From the NCBI GenBank assembly GCA_009908915.1, contig JAAAOJ010000060.1, forward strand, positions 1-56,035: DNA of 56,035 bases, written 5' to 3'. Both the position numbers and the translations under genes were made by a program. Under the pieces are notes generated by a model, which saw only the letters and a program-made list of their open reading frames with translations, was not told the origin of the DNA and made no database searches. Below are positions 7,445-15,609 of this stretch, piece by piece; the first letter of the stretch is position 1, and the number at the start of each line of letters is the position of its first letter. Source of the stretch: Planctomycetota bacterium. GTDB taxonomy: Bacteria; Planctomycetota; Phycisphaerae; SM23-33.

Positions 7445-7810
7445 ATGAGCCAGTCGCCATACATCAACAGCCTGCAATGGGGCGAGATGGACGTTGAGGG
7501 CGTCGGCCCGGGCAAGGACTTCATCGTCTACCCCGGCGGGGCCGAGCCGTGGGACTGGAACCGCTCGGGGACGAGTCACGAGGCGGGCATCCAGCCCGCT
7601 GACGTGCAGACGCTGCTGGATCACGGCGCGACGCATGTGGTCCTCAGCACCGGCCAGAACGAGCGTCTGAGCGTCTCCATCGGCGCCCGCGAGGCCCTCG
7701 ATGCCGCCGGCGTGTGGTACGAAGTCCTGCCAACCCCCAAAGGCGTCGAGACATACAACGCCCTGGCCGACAGCGAAGCCGTCGGCGGGCTCTTCCATTC
7801 CACATGCTGA
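7445..7810 (+). CDS. Mth938-like (AAMDC family) protein
   Basis: At 121 residues, this is typical of the Mth938/DUF498 fold. The landmarks are VYPGGAEPWDW near residue 30, a middle HVVLSTGQNERL and a late YEVLPTPKGVETYN. These are small stand-alone domains whose eukaryotic relatives assist mitochondrial complex I assembly. The bacterial role is not established. GGAGGAAGGAG lies directly upstream of the ATG and TATACT at 7417-7422 may be its -10 element. The upstream 288 bases (7157-7444) show no other gene. Confidence 0.85.
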   Translation: MSQSPYINSLQWGEMDVEGVGPGKDFIVYPGGAEPWDWNRSGTSHEAGIQPADVQTLLDHGATHVVLSTGQNERLSVSIGAREALDAAGVWYEVLPTPKGVETYNALADSEAVGGLFHSTC

Positions 7811-7845
7811 AGAGCCCGCGCGGCCTTGTCGTGTCGCTCGTCCAG

Positions 7846-8283
7846 TTACTCGCTGATGGTCACCGATTCCATCGTGTCGCCCTGGGCGATGGAGTTGACC
7901 ACGTCCATGCTGGCTTCGTCGGCGACCTCACCGAAAACGGCGTGCTTGCCGTCGAGGTGCGGCGTGGCCACGTGCGTGATGAAGAACTGCGAGCCGTTGG
8001 TGTTCGGGCCGGCGTTGGCCATCGAGAGGATGCCCGGCGTGGCGTGCTTGAGCTTGAGGGCCGAGGGTTCGTCGTCAAACGTGTAGCCCGGGCCGCCCAT
8101 GCCCGTGCCCTCCGGGCAGCCGCCTTGGATCATGAAGTTATCGATCACGCGGTGGAACTCCAGACCGTCGTAAAAACCATTCTTCGCCAGTTTCACGAAG
8201 TTGCCGACCGTCTTGGGGGCCTCGTTGTCGAAGAGCTTGAGGTTGATCTCGCCTCTGTTTGTCTTGATCGTCGCCGTACTCAT
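7846..8283 (-). CDS. ppiB: Cyclophilin-type peptidyl-prolyl isomerase
   Basis: This 145-residue single-domain cyclophilin catalyses cis-trans isomerisation of Xaa-Pro bonds. The active-site landmarks are [13 protein letters not shown] (catalytic Arg), GSQFFIT and [11 protein letters not shown]. There is no signal peptide, so it should be cytoplasmic. The start at 8283 is chosen because AAAGGA lies five bases before the ATG; the longer frame to 8490 has no such site. It converges with the Mth938-like gene, 35 bases apart. Confidence 0.92.
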   Translation of the reverse strand: MSTATIKTNRGEINLKLFDNEAPKTVGNFVKLAKNGFYDGLEFHRVIDNFMIQGGCPEGTGMGGPGYTFDDEPSALKLKHATPGILSMANAGPNTNGSQFFITHVATPHLDGKHAVFGEVADEASMDVVNSIAQGDTMESVTISE

Positions 8284-8683
8284 CGTGGTCCTTTCATTGT
8301 GGGGTCGAAAGGACGGAGTATAGCAGCAGCAGCGCTGCGATTGCACGCGCGTATCGCCGTCGGCCAGTCGATGGGAAGGAGGTCGGCTGCTGCTGGCAGG
8401 GCTCCTTGAGATCCCCCAGGCAGAGGCGCAGAGCAAGAGGTCCCAGCGGACAACGTGTCTTGTCGCCACGATGTGCGATTGTCCGATCACACGGCCATCG
8501 CCCGCTTGAGGCGGTTCGACGTGTCACGGTGCTGTCGGTGTCACGTGACGGCCGCTGCCCTCGCAGCCAGAATGGTTTCATAATCGTTGCCGCGGCACTG
8601 GCCGGGCCAGAACCGGTGGGTCGTCCGGCCTGGAAGGCTTGAAGGCGCGGCATGTTGGTTGCCGGGGTGCCTTGCGGTGAGGA
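8284..8683. other. Intergenic stretch without recognised content
   Basis: The 400 bases between the cyclophilin start and the GH130 stop contain only shadow reading frames. I see no tRNA, repeat or clear terminator. The part next to 8284 must hold the cyclophilin promoter. Confidence 0.5.
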
Positions 8684-9634
8684 TCAGGCCTCCACGCCTT
8701 CTTCCAAGCATTCGAAGCATGATTCAATGATCTCGTCAAGACTGGCCGTGGCCACGCAGATCGACGTGTCGGCCGCCCCGTAGTAGATTTTGACTTCCTT
8801 GTCCGGCTCGACGATGGCGCCGCAGGCGAAGACCACGTTACCTACGTCACCGATGCGTTCGTAGTCCTCCCGTGGGCTCAGCAGCGGCGAGAGGCAGCGC
8901 CCCAGCACATGGGCCGGATCGTCCAGGTCCAGCATCACCGTGCCCATCCGGTAGATCGGTCCGGCCGAGGTCCACTTGACGCCGTGGTAAATCTCCAGCC
9001 AGCCCTGCTCCGTGCGGATCGGCGGGGCTGAGGCGCCCACGCGATAGGCATCCCAGAACCGCGCCCGCGGGGCAAAGCAGAACTCGCTTTTGCCCCAGTG
9101 GATCAGGTCCGGCGAGTAACTTATCCACACCGAGCCGATATCGTGCCCGAACGGGCGGTCGAGGCGGGCATACAGGCCGTTGACTGTCTCGGGAAACAGT
9201 ACGCCGTCCTTGTTGCCCGGCTCGGAGACAATCGCCATCCGCTCGAAGTGCTCGAAGTCCCCGGTTTTCGCCAGGGCGATGCAGTGGCCGTACCGGCTGA
9301 CGGCGGTGTACATGATGTAGTATTCGCCGTCGATGACCGTCAGCCGAGGGTCCTCGATGCCGTTTTCTTCCCACGACTTCCACGGTTCGACGTTGGAAGG
9401 CATGAGGCAGGGCGTCGGCTCGACCTCGAAGTGCAGGCCGTCGCCGCTGCGCGCGAGAGCGAAGAACGAGTAGCCCTGCTGGCCCTCAATGCGGAGGATC
9501 ATGAGGTACTCCTCGCCGACCTTCACCGGCGTGCCGTTAAAGACCGTATTGCAGCGGTAGGGGATGTCCTCAATCGTCAGGATGGGGTTGCGTCCCCAGC
9601 GGTGCAGCAGATCGCGTCCGATTCGCATGGCCAT
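8684..9634 (-). CDS. GH130-family glycoside phosphorylase/hydrolase-like protein
   Basis: This 316-residue five-bladed beta-propeller protein is of the GH130 type (COG2152). Landmarks are RIEGQQGYSFFALARS, GIEDPRLT (the EDPR segment near the catalytic acid), YTAVSRYGHCIALAKT and a C-terminal IYYGAADTSICVA. Family members phosphorolyse or hydrolyse beta-mannosides; the substrate here cannot be told. Two in-frame ATGs (9634, 9628) follow GAAGGAG. The gene starts two bases after the stop of the preceding GH130 gene, so the two are co-transcribed. Confidence 0.9.
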   Translation of the reverse strand: MAMRIGRDLLHRWGRNPILTIEDIPYRCNTVFNGTPVKVGEEYLMILRIEGQQGYSFFALARSGDGLHFEVEPTPCLMPSNVEPWKSWEENGIEDPRLTVIDGEYYIMYTAVSRYGHCIALAKTGDFEHFERMAIVSEPGNKDGVLFPETVNGLYARLDRPFGHDIGSVWISYSPDLIHWGKSEFCFAPRARFWDAYRVGASAPPIRTEQGWLEIYHGVKWTSAGPIYRMGTVMLDLDDPAHVLGRCLSPLLSPREDYERIGDVGNVVFACGAIVEPDKEVKIYYGAADTSICVATASLDEIIESCFECLEEGVEA

Positions 9635-9636
9635 GG

Positions 9637-10794
9637 CTACTTCTGCTCCTTCGGCGGCTTGGGCGTTTCGGGCTCGTCGGCCTGGTGCTGCCGCTTGCGG
9701 CGTTCATGGCGTTTGCCCTTTTCTTCAGCCGGCTCGTGCGTGCCCGCTCGCGGCGTGGAGGCCTGCTTGCGCTTGCGTTCGCGGTGTTCGCGGGTGTTCC
9801 TTTCGCGTTGCTGCTCGGCCTGCTGACGGGCGGCCCGATCGGCTTCGTCGGCGAGGAATTTCTCCACCACCGTCGATGCGATACAGAATTCCACCACGTC
9901 CTTGACCGGCGTCGTGCCGAGGCAGATGCAACTGTCGCTGCCGCCGTAGTAGATCCACAACTCGTCCTCGTCCTCGTGCAGGACGGCTCCGCAACTGAAG
10001 ACCACATTCGGTACGTCGCCGATCCGCTCGTAGCGTTCGCGCGGCGAGAGGATCGGAATATTGCTGCGGGCGACGACTTGGGACGGGTCGTCGCGGTCAA
10101 GAATCGCTGCGCCCAGCCGGCAGAGCGGCGCAGCGGAGGTCTCCTTGATGCCGTAGTAAATCAGCAGCCAGCCCTTGTCGATGAGGATCGGCACGGCCGA
10201 GCCGCCGATGCGGCTGGCGTCCCAGTGGCCGCCGCGTTTAGTCATCACCACGCGCTCGTCGCCCCAGAATTCCAGGTCGTCGCTGTAGCTGATCCAGATA
10301 TCCCCGCCGGAGGGCCGTTTGAGCAGGGCGTAGCGCCCGTCGATCTTTTGTGGGAACAGCAGCCCGTTCTTGACGTCCGGTTGCGTGACGTAGCCGACAA
10401 ACTCGATGTCCTCGAAGTCGTCTGTCTTCGCCAGCGCCAGCCGCAGGCCCCGCTTGCCGTCGGCGATGTAGCTGATGTAGTATGTCTGGTCCAGTCGCGT
10501 GATACGCGGGTCCCGCTGGCCGTAACCTTCGTACAGCGCTCGTGGGCCTTCCGTCGGCAGGTTCATCAGCGGCTCGGGGTGGACCGAGAAGTGTATTCCG
10601 TCCTCGCTGACGGCCTTGTAGATAAGACTGTAGCCTTGGAGGCTTTCCATCGTGATCAGCATGATCGTCTCGCCGTTCAGTGGGGCGACGGTGGCGTTGC
10701 GGATATCGGCGATGCGGAAGCCCAGTGACTGAATCGAGATGAGAGGATTGCCCTGCCAGCGATGAACGATGTCGCGCCCGGTTCGATGTATCAT
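9637..10794 (-). CDS. GH130-family protein with a charged C-terminal tail
   Basis: Residues 1 to about 315 are a GH130 propeller (TMESLQGYSLIYKAVSED, QRDPRITRLD in place of EDPR, then IYYGGSDSCICLGT). The last 60 residues are a highly charged Arg/Lys/Glu/Gln tail (RAARQQAEQQRERN) ending PETPKPPKEQK, absent from its neighbour and probably disordered or coiled. The acid position next to DPR differs from the neighbour (RDPR against EDPR), so activity may differ. It is first gene of the GH130 pair. Upstream of the start, GAGG lies about ten bases before the ATG. Confidence 0.88.
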   Translation of the reverse strand: MIHRTGRDIVHRWQGNPLISIQSLGFRIADIRNATVAPLNGETIMLITMESLQGYSLIYKAVSEDGIHFSVHPEPLMNLPTEGPRALYEGYGQRDPRITRLDQTYYISYIADGKRGLRLALAKTDDFEDIEFVGYVTQPDVKNGLLFPQKIDGRYALLKRPSGGDIWISYSDDLEFWGDERVVMTKRGGHWDASRIGGSAVPILIDKGWLLIYYGIKETSAAPLCRLGAAILDRDDPSQVVARSNIPILSPRERYERIGDVPNVVFSCGAVLHEDEDELWIYYGGSDSCICLGTTPVKDVVEFCIASTVVEKFLADEADRAARQQAEQQRERNTREHRERKRKQASTPRAGTHEPAEEKGKRHERRKRQHQADEPETPKPPKEQK

Positions 10795-10905
10795 GAAAAA
10801 GCACCTCGCCCGTCCGGTCGGCGCAGACCACGCCGCCTGTATCTATATCGAACATTCGGAGTCTCGGGATGAGGGAATCGTCGTTCGTCTGCGTGTGAGG
10901 CGTCT

Positions 10906-11952
10906 CTACTTGAGCGGTTCGACCTGGACGCTCCAACCGGCGGGTTTGTCGAACGTGAACCACGTGGGTTCAAGTTCGGCCTGCGTCTGGATGTCCTCGA
11001 AGGCGACAGTCGTGACGTTGTGGCTGTCGTCGGCGGTTCGGACCTTCACAGGCAGGTTGCTGTCGCGGCTGACCCACAGGTCGAGCGTCTTGAAGTTCAC
11101 GTCGCGGCGGTGGTTCTTGCGCGGCGTGAGCAGCAGGTGGTCGCTGCCGTCGGGTGCGTCATTGCCGGGCGTCTTCAGTTCCGCGCGGAGGTACGTCGCG
11201 ACCTCGTCGGCCTTCTGGCCGAACGGCACGGGGAAGGGGCCCTTGCCGATGCGCAACGGTTCGACGCGCTGGCCCTCCGTGGCGACCTGATACCGCGTGA
11301 GCGACTTGAGATTGTGGCGCGCGACGGTCAGCCATTGGCCGTTGAAGATGTAGTCGACCTGCTGCTTGGTCCGTCGGCCGTCGCCGAGCTTGAGCGTGTC
11401 GAATGACACGCGGAAACGGGCGGGCTGCTCGTCGGTCGACTGCTGGTAGGCGACCCAGCCGTTGCGCGTCTCGACGTCGCCGGTCAGCCGGTTTTCGACC
11501 ACGTAGGTCACGTCGGCCTTGACGGCGCGGTAGTCGTCGCCAGCGGCTTCGAGGCGTTCGAGGACCGACCGGGCCTGCGGCGAGATATCGGCGGGCGTCT
11601 CGGCCTTGGCCGGCTCGTCAGGCTGGCTGTCAGGCCGTTCGTCCGCCGCGGCCTCGTGGCCAGTCGCTTGCTCGGCCGGTTCTTCGCCGGCGGGCGGCTT
11701 GCCGTCGGGCGCGGGTGATTCATCGTCGTAGGCGGGCGCGTCCGGCTTGGCCGCGGGCGGCGTCTGCTCGTCGGCCGGTTCGTCGACGGGCGCCCCCTCC
11801 TCCGCCGCTTCGTTCTTCGGCAGGGCGACCGACGGCGGGAGTTTGGGCGCGTCGCCGTTGTCGGCGGCGGGGGGCTGGTCGGCCTCGTCACCGCAGGCTG
11901 CGAGTGCGGCGGTCAGCAGGGCGGCCAGTATGATCGTCAGCAGGGATTTCAT
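10906..11952 (-). CDS. Lipoprotein with LolA-like outer-membrane lipoprotein carrier fold
   Basis: This 348-residue protein has a lipoprotein signal (LLTAALAACG, Cys about residue 20). A roughly 120-residue Pro/Ala/Glu-rich linker follows, then a C-terminal half of LolA/LolB type (VTYVVENRLTGDVETRNGW, KQQVDYIFNGQWLTVA, LDLWVSRDSNLPVKV). Such folds bind lipid or acyl chains. The start at 11952 overlaps the stop of the VTT gene (ATGA). The much longer frame to 12660 is a shadow of that gene. Its position beside a LolD/MacB-like transporter suggests a lipoprotein or envelope-lipid role, which is inference. Confidence 0.75.
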   Translation of the reverse strand: MKSLLTIILAALLTAALAACGDEADQPPAADNGDAPKLPPSVALPKNEAAEEGAPVDEPADEQTPPAAKPDAPAYDDESPAPDGKPPAGEEPAEQATGHEAAADERPDSQPDEPAKAETPADISPQARSVLERLEAAGDDYRAVKADVTYVVENRLTGDVETRNGWVAYQQSTDEQPARFRVSFDTLKLGDGRRTKQQVDYIFNGQWLTVARHNLKSLTRYQVATEGQRVEPLRIGKGPFPVPFGQKADEVATYLRAELKTPGNDAPDGSDHLLLTPRKNHRRDVNFKTLDLWVSRDSNLPVKVRTADDSHNVTTVAFEDIQTQAELEPTWFTFDKPAGWSVQVEPLK

Positions 11953-12728
11953 GTGGAGGTCTCTCTTTCGTTGTCCGGTTTCCCCCGGCTCGGTGTCCGA
12001 GTCAGGCCGGGCAGCACGCGGTAGATGCCCAGTGCGACGGCTACGCCCAGCAGCACGACGACCGACAGCCAGCCGTACGTCTCGCCGAGGGCGTAGGTCA
12101 CCGCGGCGATCACGCCGTAGCGGATTATCCGACCGATGAAGTTCGCTGCGGCGAAGGGCCATCGCGGGTAGCGTGCGGTCGTGGCCAGCATGCGGATCAC
12201 GTCGACCGGTATCGGAATGATATTGAAAACGATCAGGATCACAAAGGGAGACTTGTGAAACCACGTGGCGGCCTTGTCGTAGAAGGTCGTATCGCGCACC
12301 TTCGCGACCTTGTGGTTCCGCAGCAGCAGCGTGAAGGCGTGGTAGTCGTTGAGGTTTGCCAACGTGCTGGCCAGGGCGCCGACAGTCGCGACCAGCAGCG
12401 TTGTGCTGGCGATGCTGTCGCCGACGGCTGACTGCTGCAGCGACACCAGTGCCACCATCGGCCCGGTCGGCAGCGGCAGGAACGTGCAGCACAGGGAGAT
12501 GTACAGGCCGAAGACCAGCAGCTTGATCGCTGCCGGCGTGCTGTCCAGCGACTCCAGGAACGTCCCCCACGAGCCGCTCCAGCCGATATCGGTCCGGCTG
12601 AGCAACGCTACCAGTATCCCCAGGGCAGCGAGCCAGAGCGCCGAGAAGACGGTGAACCATCGCACGACGCAGACGTTGTCGCCCGGGACAGATGGCAGGG
12701 GGTCAGGATTGCTCACGGAGCTGCCCAT
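11949..12728 (-). CDS. VTT/DedA-like inner membrane protein
   Basis: This 259-residue protein has about five hydrophobic segments (FSALWLAALGILVALL, LLVFGLYISLCCTFLPLP, VATVGALASTLANL, FVILIVFNIIPIPVDVIRM, LSVVVLLGVAVALGIY). The PLPTGP loop and the F(N)IIPIPVDVIR segment are typical of VTT-domain proteins linked to lipid flipping and undecaprenyl-phosphate recycling. It overlaps the ABC ATPase gene upstream by 26 bases and the LolA-like gene downstream by 4, indicating one tightly coupled operon. Confidence 0.75.
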   Translation of the reverse strand: MGSSVSNPDPLPSVPGDNVCVVRWFTVFSALWLAALGILVALLSRTDIGWSGSWGTFLESLDSTPAAIKLLVFGLYISLCCTFLPLPTGPMVALVSLQQSAVGDSIASTTLLVATVGALASTLANLNDYHAFTLLLRNHKVAKVRDTTFYDKAATWFHKSPFVILIVFNIIPIPVDVIRMLATTARYPRWPFAAANFIGRIIRYGVIAAVTYALGETYGWLSVVVLLGVAVALGIYRVLPGLTRTPSRGKPDNERETST

Positions 12729-13383
12729 CTTTCATGTGCAGGATGCGATCAGCCCGCCCGGCCGCATCGACGGAGTGGGTAATCATGACGATTGTCTGGC
12801 CGCTGTCGCGGTTGATCTTCCGCAGCAGGTCGAGCAGTGCATCGCTGCTGGCCGAGTCGAGATTGCCGGTCGGTTCATCCGCCAGCAGCAGGGCCGGCTC
12901 GTGGGCCAGCGCCCGCACGACGGCCACCCGCTGCTGCTCGCCGATGCTCATTCGGCCCGGCTTGCGGCGGGCGACGTGTGTCACGCCCAGCAGGTCCATG
13001 AGTTGCTCGACACGACCGTTGACGTCCGCCCGGCCTCGTACCTTCAGGCTGATACGGACGTTGTCGACGGCGCTGAGCACGCTCAGGAGGTTAAACCGCT
13101 GGAAGACAAAGCCGATCTGCTCGCGCCGCACGGCGTTGCGTTCGGCATCCCCGTCGCCGACGACCTTGCCCCCGAAGGTCACCGTCCCCGCGTGCGGCCG
13201 GCCCATCAGACCCAGGATGTGCAGCAGCGTGCTCTTGCCGCAGCCGCTGGGGCCCATGACGACCAGGAACTCGCCGGCTCGAACGGACAGGTTCAGCCCA
13301 CGCAGAACCTCCGTGCGCGTCTCGCCGCGGCCGTAGGCTTTGACAATGCCGCTGGCTTCCAGGATGTTGTCACTGTTGGTCAT
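12703..13383 (-). CDS. ABC transporter ATP-binding protein, LolD/MacB type
   Basis: This 226-residue nucleotide-binding domain has Walker A GPSGCGKST near residue 45, a Q-loop in FVFQRFNLL, signature MSIGEQQR in place of LSGGQQQR, Walker B LLLADEPTGNLDS and switch His in MITHS. The ADEPTGNLDS form is characteristic of the LolD/MacB/FtsE group that works with FtsX-type permeases. Its partner is encoded upstream at 13500-14699, with a repeat inserted between. Probably mechanotransmission or lipoprotein release rather than import. Confidence 0.9.
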   Translation of the reverse strand: MTNSDNILEASGIVKAYGRGETRTEVLRGLNLSVRAGEFLVVMGPSGCGKSTLLHILGLMGRPHAGTVTFGGKVVGDGDAERNAVRREQIGFVFQRFNLLSVLSAVDNVRISLKVRGRADVNGRVEQLMDLLGVTHVARRKPGRMSIGEQQRVAVVRALAHEPALLLADEPTGNLDSASSDALLDLLRKINRDSGQTIVMITHSVDAAGRADRILHMKDGQLREQS

Positions 13384-13392
13384 GGTTCAATG

Positions 13393-13490
13393 CATCCACA
13401 GATGACACAGATGTCACAGATTTCGCGAAGACCGCAAAAACGGAGCAAGACGTTCGCTCTTCTGAATCTGTGTGCTCTGTGCAATCGGTG
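13393..13490. repeat. Inverted-repeat element of the ACAGAT/ATCTGT type
   Basis: Three CACAGAT copies at 13397-13422 face ATCTGTG-CTCTGTG copies at 13467-13483, forming a large imperfect hairpin about 95 bases long. It lies within the operon between the permease stop and the ATPase start. A related, larger element is at 14728-14940. Confidence 0.6.
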
Positions 13491-13499
13491 AACTCTTTG

Positions 13500-14699
13500 C
13501 TACTCGTACGTCAGCACCTCGGCCATGTCGACGCGGGTGGCTCGCCAGGCTGGGTAGAGGCTGCTGGCGATCGCGCCGGCCAGGGCGGCCAGGGTGGCCA
13601 TGCCGATCCATCGCGGGCTGATGTCGATGGTCAGCAGCGTGTATCGTTCGACGGCCCAGTCGGCCATCGCGCTGAGGGCCAGGCCGATGACCATGCCCGA
13701 GGCAGTCAACAGGAGTCCTTCGGCGACGATCTGCCAGATCACGAAGGCCCGTCCGGCGCCGCAGCTTTTCAGGATGGCGATGTCACGCGTGCGTTCCAGC
13801 ACCATCGTGTACAGCGTGGTCATTGCGAACAGGAAGGCGATCATCAGGGCGACGGTGTTGACGATGTTGACATACGTGAACATCGGCGCCCAGCGGCTGG
13901 CGAGCATGTCGCGGTAGCTGCTGACGAAGATGACGTCCTGGCCGATGTCTTCGGCGACGGCCTGGCGGGTACTGGCGGGGTCGGCCCCGTTGGCGAGGTT
14001 CAGGAAGATCATCGTACACTTGGTGATGTCGCCCGTGCCAAAGAGGTACTGCGCCGTCCGCAGTGGCATCAGCACCCGGGTGATCACGCCGGCCGGCGTG
14101 ATGCCCACGATCGTCCACGTGTGGTCGTTGGATTCGACGGTGTCGCCCACGCCAAGCTTCGCCCGTGCGGCCAGGCGGCTGTCGATGACCAGTTCCAGCC
14201 CGCCGTGGGCGCGGAGGTCGTCGGCCGTCGGGGCTACACCCGCTGCCTCCGGCGAGAGCAGCCGCCGCTGCAGCCATGCCGCAAACGTTCCGTCCGGATC
14301 GAAGATGCGCCCCTCGCTGATCGGGGCGTTGTTGGTCAGCACGTCCCAGTCGCCTGGCTGGACGGCCGTGACCCGATGGGCCTCGCCGCCGACGCTCATG
14401 GACCAGGTGAAGACGGGCACGGCCCGGCGGATGCGGTCGGGGAAGGCCTCGCGAATGTAGTCGCCGAGTCTCTCACTGAGGCCCACGCCGCTGAAGGTGA
14501 CGGTGTCGTCGGCGAGCCCGCGCGGCACGACGATGAGATCGGCGTTAACGCTTTCCATGCGTTCGGCGATCTCAAAGAGGCTGCCGTCGGCCAGGCCGCT
14601 GAGCGTGACGAGCATGCACACGCCGATGCCGATGCCGATCGCCGACAGCAGGCTTCGGAGCTTATGATGCAGGATGTTCGCCAGCGGCAACGAGGCCAT
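13500..14699 (-). CDS. ABC transporter permease, FtsX/MacB type
   Basis: This 399-residue protein has a membrane segment at the N-terminus (LLSAIGIGIGVCMLVTLSGL), a long periplasmic domain (residues about 40-270), then three membrane segments near the C-terminus (VALMIAFLFAMTTLY, GLLLTASGMVIGLALSAM, ATLAALAGAIASSLYPAW). It ends PAWRATRVDMAEVL, the usual FtsX-family close. The start at 14699 has GGAG six bases upstream; the frame to 14783 runs into a repeat and is rejected. It pairs with the ATPase at 12703-13383. Confidence 0.9.
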   Translation of the reverse strand: MASLPLANILHHKLRSLLSAIGIGIGVCMLVTLSGLADGSLFEIAERMESVNADLIVVPRGLADDTVTFSGVGLSERLGDYIREAFPDRIRRAVPVFTWSMSVGGEAHRVTAVQPGDWDVLTNNAPISEGRIFDPDGTFAAWLQRRLLSPEAAGVAPTADDLRAHGGLELVIDSRLAARAKLGVGDTVESNDHTWTIVGITPAGVITRVLMPLRTAQYLFGTGDITKCTMIFLNLANGADPASTRQAVAEDIGQDVIFVSSYRDMLASRWAPMFTYVNIVNTVALMIAFLFAMTTLYTMVLERTRDIAILKSCGAGRAFVIWQIVAEGLLLTASGMVIGLALSAMADWAVERYTLLTIDISPRWIGMATLAALAGAIASSLYPAWRATRVDMAEVLTYE

Positions 14700-14727
14700 T
14701 ACGTCTCCAATGTAGATACTCGTCCAC

Positions 14728-14940
14728 GGATTACACAGATGTCCCAGATTGCTGGCAGCGGCGGAAGAGAACTCGAATGGCACGAAGATATCGAATGCAT
14801 CGAATGATTCTGCCGATGGCCAGCCAGCAACAAGCCCGCTGGCATACGTTGCTCGCCTTACGATTTTCGTCCCATTCGTCTTCGTCGTGTCATTCGTGTT
14901 CGTTTTTCTGAATCTGTGCTATCTGTGCAATCTGTGGACT
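14728..14940. repeat. Nested inverted-repeat element, about 210 bp
   Basis: The outer arms are CACGGATTACACAGATG near 14733 and ATCTGTGCAATCTGTGGAC near 14921-14939. The inner arms are GAATGGCACGAAGAT near 14775 and CTTCGTCGTGTCATTCGTG near 14879-14897. The centre carries no gene. It is the second member of the family seen at 13393-13490, placed between the HAD gene and the permease start. Confidence 0.6.
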
Positions 14941-14946
14941 CCGTGC

Positions 14947-15528
14947 TCATTCAATGTTCAGCAGGCCGGTCACATCACTCAGCGACGTCACGACGTGGTC
15001 GGCCTCGTCGGCCCAGGCGGGCTTCGAGCCGGGTACGACGGCCACGCTGACGGCCCCGGCGGCATTGGCGGCGATCATATCATACTCGAAATCGCCGACA
15101 CAGAGCGTGGCCGCCGGCTCGGCCTCGAGTGCCTTGCAGCAGGCCAGCACGCCGTTCGGCTCGGGCTTGATGATGCCATCCTCCCGGCAGCGGACATGGT
15201 CGAACTGGAGGGCGGGGAACCGCCTCAGAACGATCTCGGCGGCCCGTCGCGTGTTGCGCGTCAGCAAGGCGGTCGGTAGGTGCGCCCGTCGCGTCGTGGC
15301 CATGATGTCCACCGCGCCGTCCAGAAGCTTCGCCTCGCGGGCGGCCTGCAGTTCGTGCGCCAGCAGACGCGCGTGGCCGGCGCGACGAGCCTCGGGCGAC
15401 ATGGCGTCGAGGCCTTCCAGGATGTCCACGTTCGATGCAATGTCGAGGTCCGCGCGGATTTGCGCGAAGTCCAGCAACGGCTCGATCAGCGTGCCGTCCA
15501 TGTCAAGGATCACGGCCTGGTATTTCAT
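14947..15528 (-). CDS. HAD-superfamily phosphatase
   Basis: This 193-residue protein has all four HAD motifs: DMDGTL near the N-terminus, LLTRN (motif II), KPEP (motif III Lys) and GDFEYDMIAA (motif IV). It resembles the phosphoglycolate-phosphatase-like subgroup with a helical cap. The substrate is uncertain. It is divergent from the PA14 protein gene, with about 80 bases between, and upstream of the ABC permease. Confidence 0.85.
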   Translation of the reverse strand: MKYQAVILDMDGTLIEPLLDFAQIRADLDIASNVDILEGLDAMSPEARRAGHARLLAHELQAAREAKLLDGAVDIMATTRRAHLPTALLTRNTRRAAEIVLRRFPALQFDHVRCREDGIIKPEPNGVLACCKALEAEPAATLCVGDFEYDMIAANAAGAVSVAVVPGSKPAWADEADHVVTSLSDVTGLLNIE

Positions 15529-15609
15529 GCGGCAAAGATTCCTCCATACATTGCGGGTTCATGCGTTATGCTAGCACAGTCGCCGCACCGGCCACAACGA
15601 CACAGCCAG

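Noticed and set aside
7157..7798. Minus-strand frame extending the small gene at 6875-7156 upstream to 7798
   Set aside because: It runs antisense through the clearly real Mth938-like gene and its residues look like a shadow.
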